This document shows, one piece after another, positions 18,552-26,860 of a DNA stretch of 64,000 bases. The notes under the pieces were generated by a model. It was given only the letters and a program-made list of their open reading frames with translations. It ran no database searches and was not told the DNA's origin. The stretch comes from Gallionella sp. (GTDB lineage: Bacteria; Pseudomonadota; Gammaproteobacteria; Burkholderiales; Gallionellaceae): the NCBI GenBank assembly GCA_030652475.1, contig JAUSAO010000004.1, positions 56,635 through 120,634 on the forward strand, written 5' to 3'. Within the stretch, counting starts at the first letter, position 1. Each line of letters opens with the position of its first letter. The position numbers and the translations under genes are program-made.

Positions 18552-19010
18552 ATGAACCTGATTTCCAAACTATCACTCGCCCTGATGCTGTCAGGCGCAT
18601 TGGTTACCACCGCGTGCTCAGAACAGGCCGCACCCCCCGCACCCACCATGGAGAACAGCAACATGACTGAACTGATCAAGACCGACACTAAACTGGGCGA
18701 AGGCGCCGAAGCCACAGCAGGCAACCACGTTTCCGTGCATTACACCGGCTGGCTGTACGACGAGGCCGCTGCCGATCACAAAGGCAAAAAATTCGACAGT
18801 TCGCGCGACCGCGGCGATCCATTCGATTTCCCGCTCGGCGCAGGCCAGGTAATCAAGGGCTGGGATCAGGGTTTTGACGGCATGAAGGTAGGCGGTCAGC
18901 GCACGTTGATCATTCCGGCCCATATGGGCTACGGTGCACGCGGCGCGGGCGGCGTGATTCCGCCGAACGCAACGCTGGTGTTCGATGTCGAACTATTGGG
19001 CGTTAATTGA
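18552..19010 (+). CDS. FKBP-type peptidyl-prolyl isomerase, exported, probable lipoprotein
   Basis: Residues 1-22 form a signal peptide ending TTAC, a weak but usable lipobox, so the protein is likely lipid-anchored in the periplasm. Residues 39-152 form a single FKBP domain with [31 protein letters not shown] and the terminal LVFDVELL. It begins 57 bases after the two-domain FKBP and is the third copy of the same domain, here redirected to the envelope. A second in-frame ATG at 18663 sits right before the FKBP domain ([10 protein letters not shown]) and matches the start of the cytoplasmic paralog; a dual-localised product is conceivable but unproven. Confidence 0.9.
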   Translation: MNLISKLSLALMLSGALVTTACSEQAAPPAPTMENSNMTELIKTDTKLGEGAEATAGNHVSVHYTGWLYDEAAADHKGKKFDSSRDRGDPFDFPLGAGQVIKGWDQGFDGMKVGGQRTLIIPAHMGYGARGAGGVIPPNATLVFDVELLGVN

Positions 19011-19070
19011 ACCTTGCTTCCTGAACGGGCGTAAAATTCTGCGCCGGGCTATGCATAAAGGGAGTGGCTG

Positions 19071-19652
19071 ATGTTTGAGGTACGAGTTCATGGTCGTGGC
19101 GGCCAAGGCGTGGTAACCGCCGCAGAGATGCTGTCGGTTGCCGCATTCGAGGAAGGACGTCATGCGCAGGCCTTTCCCAGCTTCGGTTCGGAACGTACCG
19201 GCGCGCCGGTGGTGGCATTCTGCCGTATCGCAGATAAAGAGATACGCCTGCGCGAACCTGTCATGGAACCGGATGCGATCATCGTTCAGGATCCCACGCT
19301 GCTGCATCAAATCGACGTATTTGCCGGGATGCAAGCGGATGGCTACGTGCTGCTCAATTCGCATCACAGCTTTGAGAAACTGGGGCTGGGCGAGCTGCTC
19401 AAGAACCGCAACGCAGCGCGCTTCTGCACACTGCCTGCCACCGAACTCGGTCTCAAACATGTCGGCCGTCCGATACCCAATGTACCGCTGCTGGCCGGAT
19501 TCGCCGCACTTTCCGGCATCATCAAACTGGAATCGGTGATCAAAGCCATCAACGAAAAATTCTCCGGCAAGGTCGCACTGGGCAACATCGCCGCCGCCGA
19601 GGAAGCCTTCCTGTTTGTGCAACAAAAAATGAAGGGGCAAGCAGATGCTTAA
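19071..19652 (+). CDS. porG: 2-oxoacid:ferredoxin oxidoreductase, gamma subunit
   Basis: This 193-residue protein is the gamma chain of pyruvate (or 2-oxoglutarate) ferredoxin/flavodoxin oxidoreductase, the thiamine enzyme that splits 2-oxoacids to acyl-CoA and CO2 or runs in reverse. It shows the diagnostic VHGRGGQGVVTAAEML, the PSFGSERTGAPV segment, and GNIAAAEEAF near the end. The start ATG follows GGGAGTGG. It overlaps the alpha gene by eight bases. The usual small 4Fe-4S delta subunit gene between gamma and alpha is absent, and no beta gene follows, so the enzyme cannot be complete from this locus. Confidence 0.92.
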   Translation: MFEVRVHGRGGQGVVTAAEMLSVAAFEEGRHAQAFPSFGSERTGAPVVAFCRIADKEIRLREPVMEPDAIIVQDPTLLHQIDVFAGMQADGYVLLNSHHSFEKLGLGELLKNRNAARFCTLPATELGLKHVGRPIPNVPLLAGFAALSGIIKLESVIKAINEKFSGKVALGNIAAAEEAFLFVQQKMKGQADA

Positions 19653-20898
19653 ACAGACTGAAGGCTCAAAAGCCGTCGCCGAAGCCATCGCGCTGTGCCG
19701 TCCGGAAGTGATCTGCGCCTATCCGATCTCGCCGCAGACGCATATCGTCGAAGCGCTGGGCGAAATGGTGAAATCGGGCACGCTGACGCCCTGCGAATTC
19801 ATCAATGTGGAAAGCGAATTCGCCGCGATGTCGGTGGCCATCGGCGCTTCGGCAGCGGGTGCGCGCGCCTATACCGCGACCGCTTCGCAAGGATTGCTGT
19901 TTATGGCCGAAGCGGTTTATAACGCCTCCGGCCTCGGCCTGCCTATCGTGATGACGGTGGCCAATCGCGCCATCGGCGCACCGATCAATATCTGGAACGA
20001 CCATTCCGATTCACTCTCACAGCGAGATTCAGGCTGGATGCAGCTATTCGCCGAAACCAACCAGGAAGCGCTCGATCTGCACATTCAGGCCTTCCGCCTG
20101 GCAGAAGAATTGTCCATGCCCATCATGGTGTGCATGGACGGCTTCATTCTCACCCACGCCTTCGAACGCGTGGACATGCCGTCACAGGAACAGGTCGACA
20201 GCTATTTGCCGCCGTTCGATCCGCGCCAAGTACTCGACCCCGCTGACCCGGTATCCATCGGTGCGATGGTGGGCCCGGAAGCCTTTATGGAAGTGCGCTA
20301 TCTGGCACACGCCAAGCAAATGCAAGCGCTGGAACGCATCCCGCAGCTGGCCGCCGAGTTCAAAGAAACGTTCGGACGCGACAGCGGCGGACTGGTGCGC
20401 AGCTACTGTATCGAGGACGCAGAAACCGTGATCATCGCGATGGGCTCGGTACTTGGCACCATCAAGGATGTGGTGGACGAGATGCGCGAGGCGGGTCACA
20501 AGATCGGCGTGCTGGGCATCATCAGCTATCGCCCCTTCCCGCTGACGGAGGTGCGCGCCGCGCTGGTGAACTGCAAGCGTTTTCTGGTACTGGAGAAGAG
20601 CCTGGCAGTCGGCATGGGTGGCATCGTCGCCACCGATGTGCGCATGGCCGTGAGCGGCACCGGCCTGAAAGGCTTTACCGCCGTCGCAGGTCTGGGCGGG
20701 CGCCCTATCCCGAAGGCTTCCCTGCACAAACTGTTCCTCCAGGCAATAAATGAGGCGCTGCCACCCGTCACCTTCCTTGATCTGGACTGGGATGCGGTCA
20801 ACAAACAACTGGAGCGCGAGCGGCAAAACCGCCACTCCGGCCCTATCGCCGAGAACATACTGCATGACAAGGGCATTGTTTCGGCCAAATTCGGTTAA
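19645..20898 (+). CDS. porA: 2-oxoacid:ferredoxin oxidoreductase, alpha subunit
   Basis: The 417-residue alpha chain has the substrate-side pyrimidine-binding domain: AYPISPQTHIVEAL, the catalytic-loop glutamate in FINVESEFAAMS, ATASQGLLFM and NIWNDHSDSL, followed by the transketolase-C-like domain (IIAMGSVLGTIKDV, KIGVLGIISYRPFP) and LVLEKSLAVGMGG. It lacks thiamine diphosphate phosphate-anchoring motifs, which reside in the beta chain. Translation is coupled to the gamma gene. In this enzyme family a beta gene normally follows at once; here a type I restriction locus starts 62 bases downstream instead. Substrate (pyruvate or 2-oxoglutarate) cannot be decided. Confidence 0.92.
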   Translation: MLKQTEGSKAVAEAIALCRPEVICAYPISPQTHIVEALGEMVKSGTLTPCEFINVESEFAAMSVAIGASAAGARAYTATASQGLLFMAEAVYNASGLGLPIVMTVANRAIGAPINIWNDHSDSLSQRDSGWMQLFAETNQEALDLHIQAFRLAEELSMPIMVCMDGFILTHAFERVDMPSQEQVDSYLPPFDPRQVLDPADPVSIGAMVGPEAFMEVRYLAHAKQMQALERIPQLAAEFKETFGRDSGGLVRSYCIEDAETVIIAMGSVLGTIKDVVDEMREAGHKIGVLGIISYRPFPLTEVRAALVNCKRFLVLEKSLAVGMGGIVATDVRMAVSGTGLKGFTAVAGLGGRPIPKASLHKLFLQAINEALPPVTFLDLDWDAVNKQLERERQNRHSGPIAENILHDKGIVSAKFG

Positions 20899-20959
20899 TT
20901 AAAACAGACAGGCCACAAAAACACGTTGTCAATTTAAAAACGGGAAAACTACAACAACC

Positions 20960-22597
20960 ATGGCTAAAGCAGCAAAAGAAAACAAAGACGAACCGCTGGA
21001 AAAGCAGCTGTGGAAAGCCGCCGACAAGTTGCGCAAGAATATCGACGCAGCGGAATACAAGCATGTGGTGATGGGGCTGATCTTTCTGAAGTACATTTCC
21101 GATTCCTTTGAGGAGATGTTTGCCAGGCTGCAAGCGGGCGAGGGTGAATACGCCGGAGCTGACCCCGAGGATAAGGACGAATACAAGGCGGAGAACGTCT
21201 TCTTTGTGCCGTCTGAAGCGCGCTGGTCGCACCTCGTCGCCCGTGCCAAGCTGCCCACCATCGGCACTGTTGTGGATGAAGCGATGGACGCCATCGAGAA
21301 GGAAAACCCCTCGCTCAAGGGCGTGCTGCCCAAGGTGTTCGCGCGGCAGAACCTCGACCCCGCAAGCCTCGGCGGCTTGATCGATCTGGTGGGCAACATC
21401 GCGCTGGGCGATGCCAAGTCGCGCAGTGCCGATGTGCTGGGGCATGTGTTCGAATATTTCCTTGGCGAATTTGCACTGGCCGAAGGCAAGCAGGGCGGGC
21501 AGTTCTACACGCCGCGCAGCATTGTGGAGCTGCTGGTGATGATGCTGGAACCCTACAAAGGGCGGGTATTTGACCCCTGCTGCGGCTCGGGCGGTATGTT
21601 CGTGCAGTCAGAAAAATTTGTTGAGGAGCATCAAGGCCGCGTCAACGACATCTCTATCTACGGGCAGGAGAGCAACCAGACCACCTGGCGACTGGCGAAG
21701 ATGAACCTGGCTATTCGCGGCATTGATAGCTCACAGGTGAAATGGAACAACGAAGGCTCCTTCCTCAACGATGCGCACAAAGACCTGAAGGCCGATTTCA
21801 TCATCGCCAACCCGCCGTTCAATGTCAGCGACTGGAGCGGCGAGCTGCTGCGCGGCGATGGCCGCTGGCAATACGGCGCGCCGCCTGCGGGCAACGCCAA
21901 CTTCGCGTGGTTGCAGCACTTCGCCTACCACCTCAACCCGCAGGGCAAGGCGGGCGTGGTGCTGGCCAAAGGCGCGCTCACCAGCAAGACCAGCGGCGAA
22001 GGCGATATCCGCAAGGCGCTCATTGCCGATGGCAACCTGATCGACTGCATTGTCAACCTGCCTGCCAAACTGTTTTTGAATACGCAGATACCGGCGGCGC
22101 TGTGGTTCATGAACCGTAATCGCACCGTAGGGGCAAATAATCATTTGCCCCTACATCCGCGCAAAAATGAAATCCTGTTTATTGACGCACGCAACCTCGG
22201 CCACCTGATCAACCGCCGCACCAAGGAGCTCTCACACGGGGACATCCAGCACATCGCCGACACCTACCATGCGTGGCGCACCTCTTCCGTCATTGATAAA
22301 ACAACTAGCCATTCGACTAAGCCCGCTAGCGGGCAAGTCGCTGGTTATCCCGCGCAGGCGGGAATCCAGCCATATCAAGACATCAAAGGCTTTTGTGCCT
22401 CCGTGTCGCTGGCACGGGTGCAAGAGCTGGACTACGTGCTCACGCCGGGTCGCTATGTCGGCCTGCCGGACGAAGAGGACGACTTCAATTTCGCCGAACG
22501 CTACACCGCGTTGAAAGCCGAGTTTGAGGCGCAGTTGCTGGAAGAGGCGAAGCTGAACAAAGCCATAACCGAGAACTTGGCAAAGGTGAAAGTATGA
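20960..22597 (+). CDS. hsdM: type I restriction-modification DNA methyltransferase (HsdM) carrying in-frame repeat insertions
   Basis: HsdM makes N6-methyladenine and is needed for both activities of the type I complex. The 545 residues include the N-terminal helical domain (LEKQLWKAADKLRKNIDAAE), the AdoMet motif FDPCCGSGGM and the catalytic ANPPF. Two stretches are foreign to the family. One, about ten residues near 390 (TVGANNHLPL), is encoded by a 28-base palindrome. The other, about 30 residues near 445-475 (SHSTKPASGQVAGYPAQAG), is encoded by repeat-like DNA. Both keep the frame, and the conserved VLTPGRYVG follows. Whether the enzyme still works is unknown. It ends in a four-base overlap with the next gene. 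Confidence 0.93.
   Translation: MAKAAKENKDEPLEKQLWKAADKLRKNIDAAEYKHVVMGLIFLKYISDSFEEMFARLQAGEGEYAGADPEDKDEYKAENVFFVPSEARWSHLVARAKLPTIGTVVDEAMDAIEKENPSLKGVLPKVFARQNLDPASLGGLIDLVGNIALGDAKSRSADVLGHVFEYFLGEFALAEGKQGGQFYTPRSIVELLVMMLEPYKGRVFDPCCGSGGMFVQSEKFVEEHQGRVNDISIYGQESNQTTWRLAKMNLAIRGIDSSQVKWNNEGSFLNDAHKDLKADFIIANPPFNVSDWSGELLRGDGRWQYGAPPAGNANFAWLQHFAYHLNPQGKAGVVLAKGALTSKTSGEGDIRKALIADGNLIDCIVNLPAKLFLNTQIPAALWFMNRNRTVGANNHLPLHPRKNEILFIDARNLGHLINRRTKELSHGDIQHIADTYHAWRTSSVIDKTTSHSTKPASGQVAGYPAQAGIQPYQDIKGFCASVSLARVQELDYVLTPGRYVGLPDEEDDFNFAERYTALKAEFEAQLLEEAKLNKAITENLAKVKV
22127..22154. repeat. REP-like palindrome inside hsdM
   Basis: GTAGGGGCAAAT (22127-22138), loop AATC, ATTTGCCCCTAC (22143-22154) is a perfect 12-bp-arm palindrome translated in frame within hsdM. 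Palindromes of the form GTAGGGGC...GCCCCTAC are widespread intergenic repeats in bacteria (from memory). Confidence 0.85.
22321..22369. repeat. second repeat-derived insertion inside hsdM
   Basis: The stretch starts with the self-complementary GCCCGCTAGCGGGC (22321-22334) and continues with TCCCGC-GCAG-GCGGGA (22348-22363) followed by ATCCAG. The latter core resembles the common dispersed repeat ATTCCCGC...GCGGGAATCCAG. It is translated in frame. Confidence 0.7.
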
Positions 22598-23187
22598 GCG
22601 AGCAGCGCAAACGACAGGGCAAGGAAAAAGCCGATGTCACCATTCCCGCAGCATCCAGCCTGCTGGAAATGCCCCACACCTACGCGGAGCTATTGGAAAG
22701 TATCAAAGCTCAGGTTCAGAGTGCCCGCCTCAAAGCGGTATTGTCCGCCAACGCCGCGCTCGTGATGCTTTACTGGCACATAGGACAAAGCATACTCACG
22801 CGCCAAAGCAGCGAAGGCTGGGGGGCGAAAGTGATCGACCGTTTATCCTTTGACCTCAAACAAGCGTTCCCCGATATGCAAGGCTTCTCACCGCGCAATC
22901 TCAAATACATGCGGGCTTTTGCCGAGGCCTACCCGGAAGCCGAATTAGTGCAACGGCTCGTTGCACTAATTCCAATCGAGGCTCTGGTATCACAATCTGT
23001 GACACCTTTTAAAAATGGAAATTTTGCTCGATTCCCCCAGCCGTTTCAGCTTCAGTTCGCGCAATCAAAAAATGGGCAACTGGTCACAGATTGTGACCGG
23101 TTTGCCGACTTGAAGCACTCGAAGTGGTTTACCTTCTCAAGAATGGAAACGAACGCCACTGTTATCTTGGCGAAGGTGAAGAAATGA
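22594..23187 (+). pseudogene. truncated DUF1016 (YhcG-type) nuclease gene, N-terminal part
   Basis: The frame codes 197 residues that begin as a DUF1016 N-terminal domain: YAELLESIKAQVQSARLKA, MLYWHIGQSIL, and KQAFPDMQGFSPRNLKYM. After that the sequence departs from the family and the PD-(D/E)xK nuclease half is missing; the intact neighbour has 371 residues. The last 60 residues are encoded by DNA with inverted repeats (22943-22971; 22995-23008; 23082-23098). It overlaps hsdM by four bases and the intact copy by four bases, so it remains inside the operon. It may be a decayed tandem duplicate or still make a DNA-binding fragment. Confidence 0.75.
22943..22971. repeat. long palindrome (13-bp arms, GCT loop) in truncated DUF1016 gene
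   Basis: AATTAGTGCAACG (22943-22955), GCT, CGTTGCACTAATT (22959-22971) is a perfect palindrome. It sits just after the conserved SPRNLKYM codons. The same 13-GCT-13 layout and CAAC-x-GCT-x-GTTG core recur in the next gene. Confidence 0.9.
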
Positions 23188-24299
23188 CCCAAAGCATCAT
23201 TAAAACGGAAGACTATCTCGCCTTTATTCAGGACATCAAACAGCGCATTCAAGGCGCGCAAATCAAGGCATCCGTTGCGGTCAATCAGGCGTTATTGCAA
23301 CTTTATTGGGAACTGGCCGAGCGCATCGTCGCCAAACAACAGGATTCGGCTTGGGGCGATGGTTTCTTGCTGCAAATGAGCCGCGATTTGCAGACCGAGT
23401 TTCCCGAGATGAAAGGGTTTTCACCGCGCAACCTGAAGTATATGCGCCAATGGTTTCAGTTCTGGACGGTAGGATCGTCAATTGGGCAACAACTTGTTGC
23501 CCAATTAGACAAGCCCGCAATTGCGCAACAGCTTGTTGCGCAATTGGACAAGCCAATCAGCCAACAGCTTGCTGGCCCAATCACGCAGATACCATGGGGA
23601 CACAACCTGGTCATTATCAGCAAGATAAAAACGACCGAACAGGCATTGTTTTATGTGCAGAAAACCATCCAGAACAACTGGTCGCGGGCGGTCTTGACGC
23701 ACCAGATTGAAAGCGGCCTCCACCTGCGTGAAGGTAAAGCAGTCACCAACTTTCAAACCACCTTGCCTGCGCCGCACTCGGATCTCGCCCGCCAGATGCT
23801 GAAAGACCCCTATCACTTCGATTTTTTAATATTGAAGGAACGGCATGATGAGCAAGAGTTGGAAAATGCCCTGATCGAGCATATCACCCGGTTCTTACTG
23901 GAACTGGGCGCGGGATTCTCCTACCTCGGGCGGCAATACAAGCTGGAAGTGGACGGGGACGAATTTTTCATTGACCTGCTGTTCTATCATGTGCGCCTGC
24001 ATTGCTACGTCGTCGTCGAGTTGAAAACCGTCAAGTTCAAGCCGGAGTTTGCCGGAAAACTCAATTTCTATATTTCGGCTGTGGATGACATGTTAAAAAC
24101 CGGACAAGACAGCCCGACCATCGGCATCCTGATTTGCAAATCCAAAAAAGACACCGTGGTCGAATACGCGCTACGCAACATCAACAAACCCATCGGAGTC
24201 AGCGAATACACCATCACGCAAAACCTGCCGGAAGAATTAAAATCGTCGCTGCCTAGTATTGAGGAGATTGAGGCGGAGCTGGGGGGCGGGGATGAGTGA
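23184..24299 (+). CDS. DUF1016 family (YhcG-type) PD-(D/E)xK nuclease
   Basis: This 371-residue member of the YhcG family has an N-terminal DUF1016 helical domain (LYWELAERIVAKQ, SPRNLKYM) and a C-terminal PD-(D/E)xK nuclease. The latter shows FLLELGAGFSYLGRQYKLEVDG, the acidic FFIDLLFYH and the catalytic E-x-K of VVELKTVKF. YhcG-type proteins are often found inside type I restriction loci. The start ATG at 23184 follows GAAGGTGAAGAA. Between the domains the usual single QQ-x-VAQLPWGHN motif is expanded into three repeats (QQLVAQLDKP twice, then QQLAGP), each coded by a DNA palindrome. It overlaps hsdS by eight bases. Confidence 0.9.
   Translation: MTQSIIKTEDYLAFIQDIKQRIQGAQIKASVAVNQALLQLYWELAERIVAKQQDSAWGDGFLLQMSRDLQTEFPEMKGFSPRNLKYMRQWFQFWTVGSSIGQQLVAQLDKPAIAQQLVAQLDKPISQQLAGPITQIPWGHNLVIISKIKTTEQALFYVQKTIQNNWSRAVLTHQIESGLHLREGKAVTNFQTTLPAPHSDLARQMLKDPYHFDFLILKERHDEQELENALIEHITRFLLELGAGFSYLGRQYKLEVDGDEFFIDLLFYHVRLHCYVVVELKTVKFKPEFAGKLNFYISAVDDMLKTGQDSPTIGILICKSKKDTVVEYALRNINKPIGVSEYTITQNLPEELKSSLPSIEEIEAELGGGDE
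23480..23577. repeat. three tandem palindromes inside the intact DUF1016 gene
   Basis: Unit 1: AATTGGGCAACAA, C, TTGTTGCCCAATT (23480-23506). Unit 2: CAATTGCGCAACA, GCT, TGTTGCGCAATTG (23518-23546). Unit 3 is imperfect, GCCAACA-GCT-TGCTGGC (about 23559-23575). Units 1 and 2 are perfect and about 38 bases apart. All are in frame and encode QQLVAQL-like repeats. Confidence 0.9.
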
Positions 24300-25419
24300 A
24301 TGGCAAGAATCCGCCCTTGGTGATTTCATCAATGTGAAGCATGGCTACGCATTTAAAGGTGATGAAATTACAAGTGAAGAAAGAGCTGAGGTATTGGTAA
24401 CACCTGGAAATTTTTATATTGGTGGAGGTTTCAAGTCTGGGAAGTTTAAATTTTTTAAAGGTAATTTCCCCCAAAGCTATGTATTGAAGGAAAACGACAT
24501 TGTGGTAACCATGACCGACCTAAGCAAGGAAGGTGATACTTTAGGTTATGGCGCAAAAATCCCTAAAAGTAACGGTAAGGTGTTTTTGCATAACCAACGA
24601 ATTGGTTTAGTTGAATTTATAAGAGGTGATATTTGCAAGGATTTCTTGTACTGGATACTGCGCACAGCTGGATATCAGGGTTTCGTTTTAGGTGCTGCAA
24701 CAGGAACCTCTATCCGCCATACATCACCCACAACAATTAAAGAATACAAATTTCTTCGTCCAACTTTAAACGAACAAAAAACCATCGCCGCCGTGCTCAG
24801 CAGTCTCGACGACAAAATCGACCTGCTGCACCGCCAGAACAAAACTCTCGAAGCCATGGCAGAAACCTTGTTCCGTCAGTGGTTCGTGGAAGAGGTGCAG
24901 GTGGATTGGGAGGAAGGAAAAGTTGAAGATTTGTTTGTGTTACAAAGAGGTTATGATTTGCCTGCACAAAACAGAACTGATGGCCCATATCCAATTTATG
25001 CTGCCAGCGGCTACAGCGGTGGTCATTCGGAATGCAAAGTAAAAGGCCCGGGAGTAACTACTGGTCGAAGTGGACTGCTGGGTAAAGTGTTTTTTGTGCT
25101 TGAAGACTTCTGGCCCCTAAATACTTCTCTGTATGTGAAGGAGTTCAAACGTGGAACGCCGCTGTTCTCATATTTTTTCCTCAAGACGCTGGATTTGAAC
25201 TCATACAATGCGGGCTCGGCAGTGCCGACACTGAACAGAAATCATGTTCACTCAGAAAAAGCTTCACTTCCACCAGTCGATCTAATTAAGCGATTTGAAG
25301 AGATTGCGCACCCTCTGTACCAAAAAATCAAACAGAATGAATCGCAGGTACGTGGGCTCGAAACCCTCCGCGACACCCTGCTGCCCAAGCTGATGAGTGG
25401 CGAAGTGAGGGTGGTATGA
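24292..25419 (+). CDS. hsdS: type I restriction system specificity subunit (HsdS)
   Basis: HsdS carries two target-recognition domains that set the bipartite site of the type I enzyme. The 375-residue protein has TRD1 (about 5-165, from WQESALGDFINVKHGYAF), a central conserved helix (QKTIAAVLSSLDDKIDLLHRQ), TRD2 (about 205-345, from WEEGKVEDLFVLQRGYDLP) and a C-terminal conserved helix (RDTLLPKLMSGEVRV). The ATG at 24292 overlaps the upstream stop (ATGAGTGA). TRD1 DNA is clearly more AT-rich than the rest, typical of TRD swapping between strains. The target sequence cannot be deduced here. Confidence 0.95.
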   Translation: MSEWQESALGDFINVKHGYAFKGDEITSEERAEVLVTPGNFYIGGGFKSGKFKFFKGNFPQSYVLKENDIVVTMTDLSKEGDTLGYGAKIPKSNGKVFLHNQRIGLVEFIRGDICKDFLYWILRTAGYQGFVLGAATGTSIRHTSPTTIKEYKFLRPTLNEQKTIAAVLSSLDDKIDLLHRQNKTLEAMAETLFRQWFVEEVQVDWEEGKVEDLFVLQRGYDLPAQNRTDGPYPIYAASGYSGGHSECKVKGPGVTTGRSGLLGKVFFVLEDFWPLNTSLYVKEFKRGTPLFSYFFLKTLDLNSYNAGSAVPTLNRNHVHSEKASLPPVDLIKRFEEIAHPLYQKIKQNESQVRGLETLRDTLLPKLMSGEVRVV

Positions 25420-25456
25420 TGTCGGCTGTGTTTATCCGCTAACTGCCGGAAATGAT

Positions 25457-25915
25457 ATGAATTTCGACCAACTGACTGATGCCGATATTCAAACGCTGAT
25501 TACCTTGGACAAGCGGGTGACCAATCCGACGGTGCGCTGGCAGGAAAAGCCGGGGCATAAGCAGCGTAATCTTAAGGTCGAAGGCGACGGCTATTCCTTT
25601 GAGTTGTATTTGCGGCAGAGTTATCACAATCCGGATGATTTTTCGTGCGGGTTGAAAGTGATCAAACCGGATGGGCAGCCGCTCACTTTGTTGCGTTATA
25701 ACGGCGGCGGGCATGTGCATGGCGAGATTGTCTTTGCCTGCCATATCCACCGGTCAACTTATCAGGCGATTGCGGCAGGCAAGAAGCCTGAATCTCATGC
25801 GGAAGAAACCAAGGTTTACCGCACGCTGGATGGTGCGCTGGCTTGTTTGCTGGAAGATGCGGGTATCTCAGGTTTGCTCCATGTGGCGCATGATGCGCCC
25901 GATTTGTTCGATTGA
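25457..25915 (+). CDS. hypothetical protein in restriction island, partner of DUF1828 gene
   Basis: This 152-residue acidic cytoplasmic protein (MNFDQLTDADIQTLITLDKR...) has features of a small conserved family that I cannot name with certainty. It contains repeated strand-forming segments (YSFELYLRQS, HVHGEIVFACHIHRSTY) suggestive of a beta-rich fold, with several histidines. The next gene, a DUF1828 protein, starts eight bases after its stop. The two probably form a pair, either toxin-antitoxin-like or an accessory defence unit between hsdS and the AbiE pair. Function unknown. Confidence 0.7.
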   Translation: MNFDQLTDADIQTLITLDKRVTNPTVRWQEKPGHKQRNLKVEGDGYSFELYLRQSYHNPDDFSCGLKVIKPDGQPLTLLRYNGGGHVHGEIVFACHIHRSTYQAIAAGKKPESHAEETKVYRTLDGALACLLEDAGISGLLHVAHDAPDLFD

Positions 25916-25923
25916 GGTATGCC

Positions 25924-26706
25924 ATGCTGGAAATGTTGGATGAAAAGATGTTGTGCGCGCAGTTCTGTGCGCAAATCAAGCTGCACCGCCGCAATAACGG
26001 CATGGTGCTGCTGGAAACGCCTTTTGCTTATCCCGATGGTGATCAGTATCCGATTTACCTGACGGAAACTGGCGCTGGCGGTTTGCGCGTCAGCGATGGC
26101 GGCCACACGCTCATGCACTTGAGCTACGAGAACGATGTGGATAAGTTCTTCGAGGGCAGTCGCAGCATTTTGCTGAACCAGATTATTGCCGAGCAAGGCG
26201 TCAATTACGACGGCGACAATGGGCAGTTTTATCTGGAATGCGCTCCGGCGAAGTTGTCCGAGGCCGCATTCCGCCTGGGGCAGGCGATTACCCGTGTTTA
26301 CGATCTGACCTTCCTTAACCGCTCGCGCGTCGCTTCGACTTTTTACGATGATTTGCAGGAGCAGATTTCTGCTTTCGTCTCGGTGGAAAAGGTTCACAAA
26401 AATTATGTTGTCGCGGGCATACCCAATGCAGATCACTATCCGGTGGATTTTTGCATTGACGGAAAGAATAACCAGCGATTGTTCTTGTTCGGTATCCCCA
26501 ACCGCGACAAGGCGCGACTCACGACGATATTCCTTCAGTATTTCATCCAGCAGCGAGTGGAGTTTGATTCCATGCTGGTATTCGAGAACCAAGAGGATAT
26601 TCCCCGTCCCGATCTGGCACGGTTGTCCAATGTCGGCGGGGACATGATTTCTTCCTTGAATGCCGAAGATGACTTCAGGCGCAAGTTATTGAAGCGGGTT
26701 GCTTGA
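25924..26706 (+). CDS. DUF1828/DUF1829 domain protein
   Basis: The 260-residue protein has an N-terminal DUF1828-like region (LLETPFAYPDGDQYPIYL, GGLRVSDGGHTLMHL) and a C-terminal DUF1829-like region (about 150-250). ATG 25924 is used, with GAGG six bases upstream; a TTG at 25912 is less likely. Proteins of this type occur in phage- and defence-related gene sets, but their biochemical role is not established. Family assignment is from motif memory. The 154-base gap behind it (26707-26860) is AT-rich, with CTTCTCTT/AAGAGAAG arms and the palindrome ATTGATTATCAAT at 26790-26802, probably regulatory. Confidence 0.75.
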   Translation: MLEMLDEKMLCAQFCAQIKLHRRNNGMVLLETPFAYPDGDQYPIYLTETGAGGLRVSDGGHTLMHLSYENDVDKFFEGSRSILLNQIIAEQGVNYDGDNGQFYLECAPAKLSEAAFRLGQAITRVYDLTFLNRSRVASTFYDDLQEQISAFVSVEKVHKNYVVAGIPNADHYPVDFCIDGKNNQRLFLFGIPNRDKARLTTIFLQYFIQQRVEFDSMLVFENQEDIPRPDLARLSNVGGDMISSLNAEDDFRRKLLKRVA

Positions 26707-26860
26707 GGTACGAAGGTACATGCGGCTTCTCTTAAATTTGAAGTGAGGTAAGAACTAAAAGAGAAGTTAAAAGAGGAGATTGGCTTGTCATTGATTATCA
26801 ATATCATTTCTTCTCTTAATTGACCGTGAGCGATTCTGTTTCAAAAGAAGAAATACGAAT

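Noticed and set aside
23480..23577. CRISPR-like array in the DUF1016 gene
   Set aside because: Only three units, each palindromic, in frame and without unique spacers; they are coding repeats, not a CRISPR array. No CRISPR or cas gene was seen anywhere in the window.
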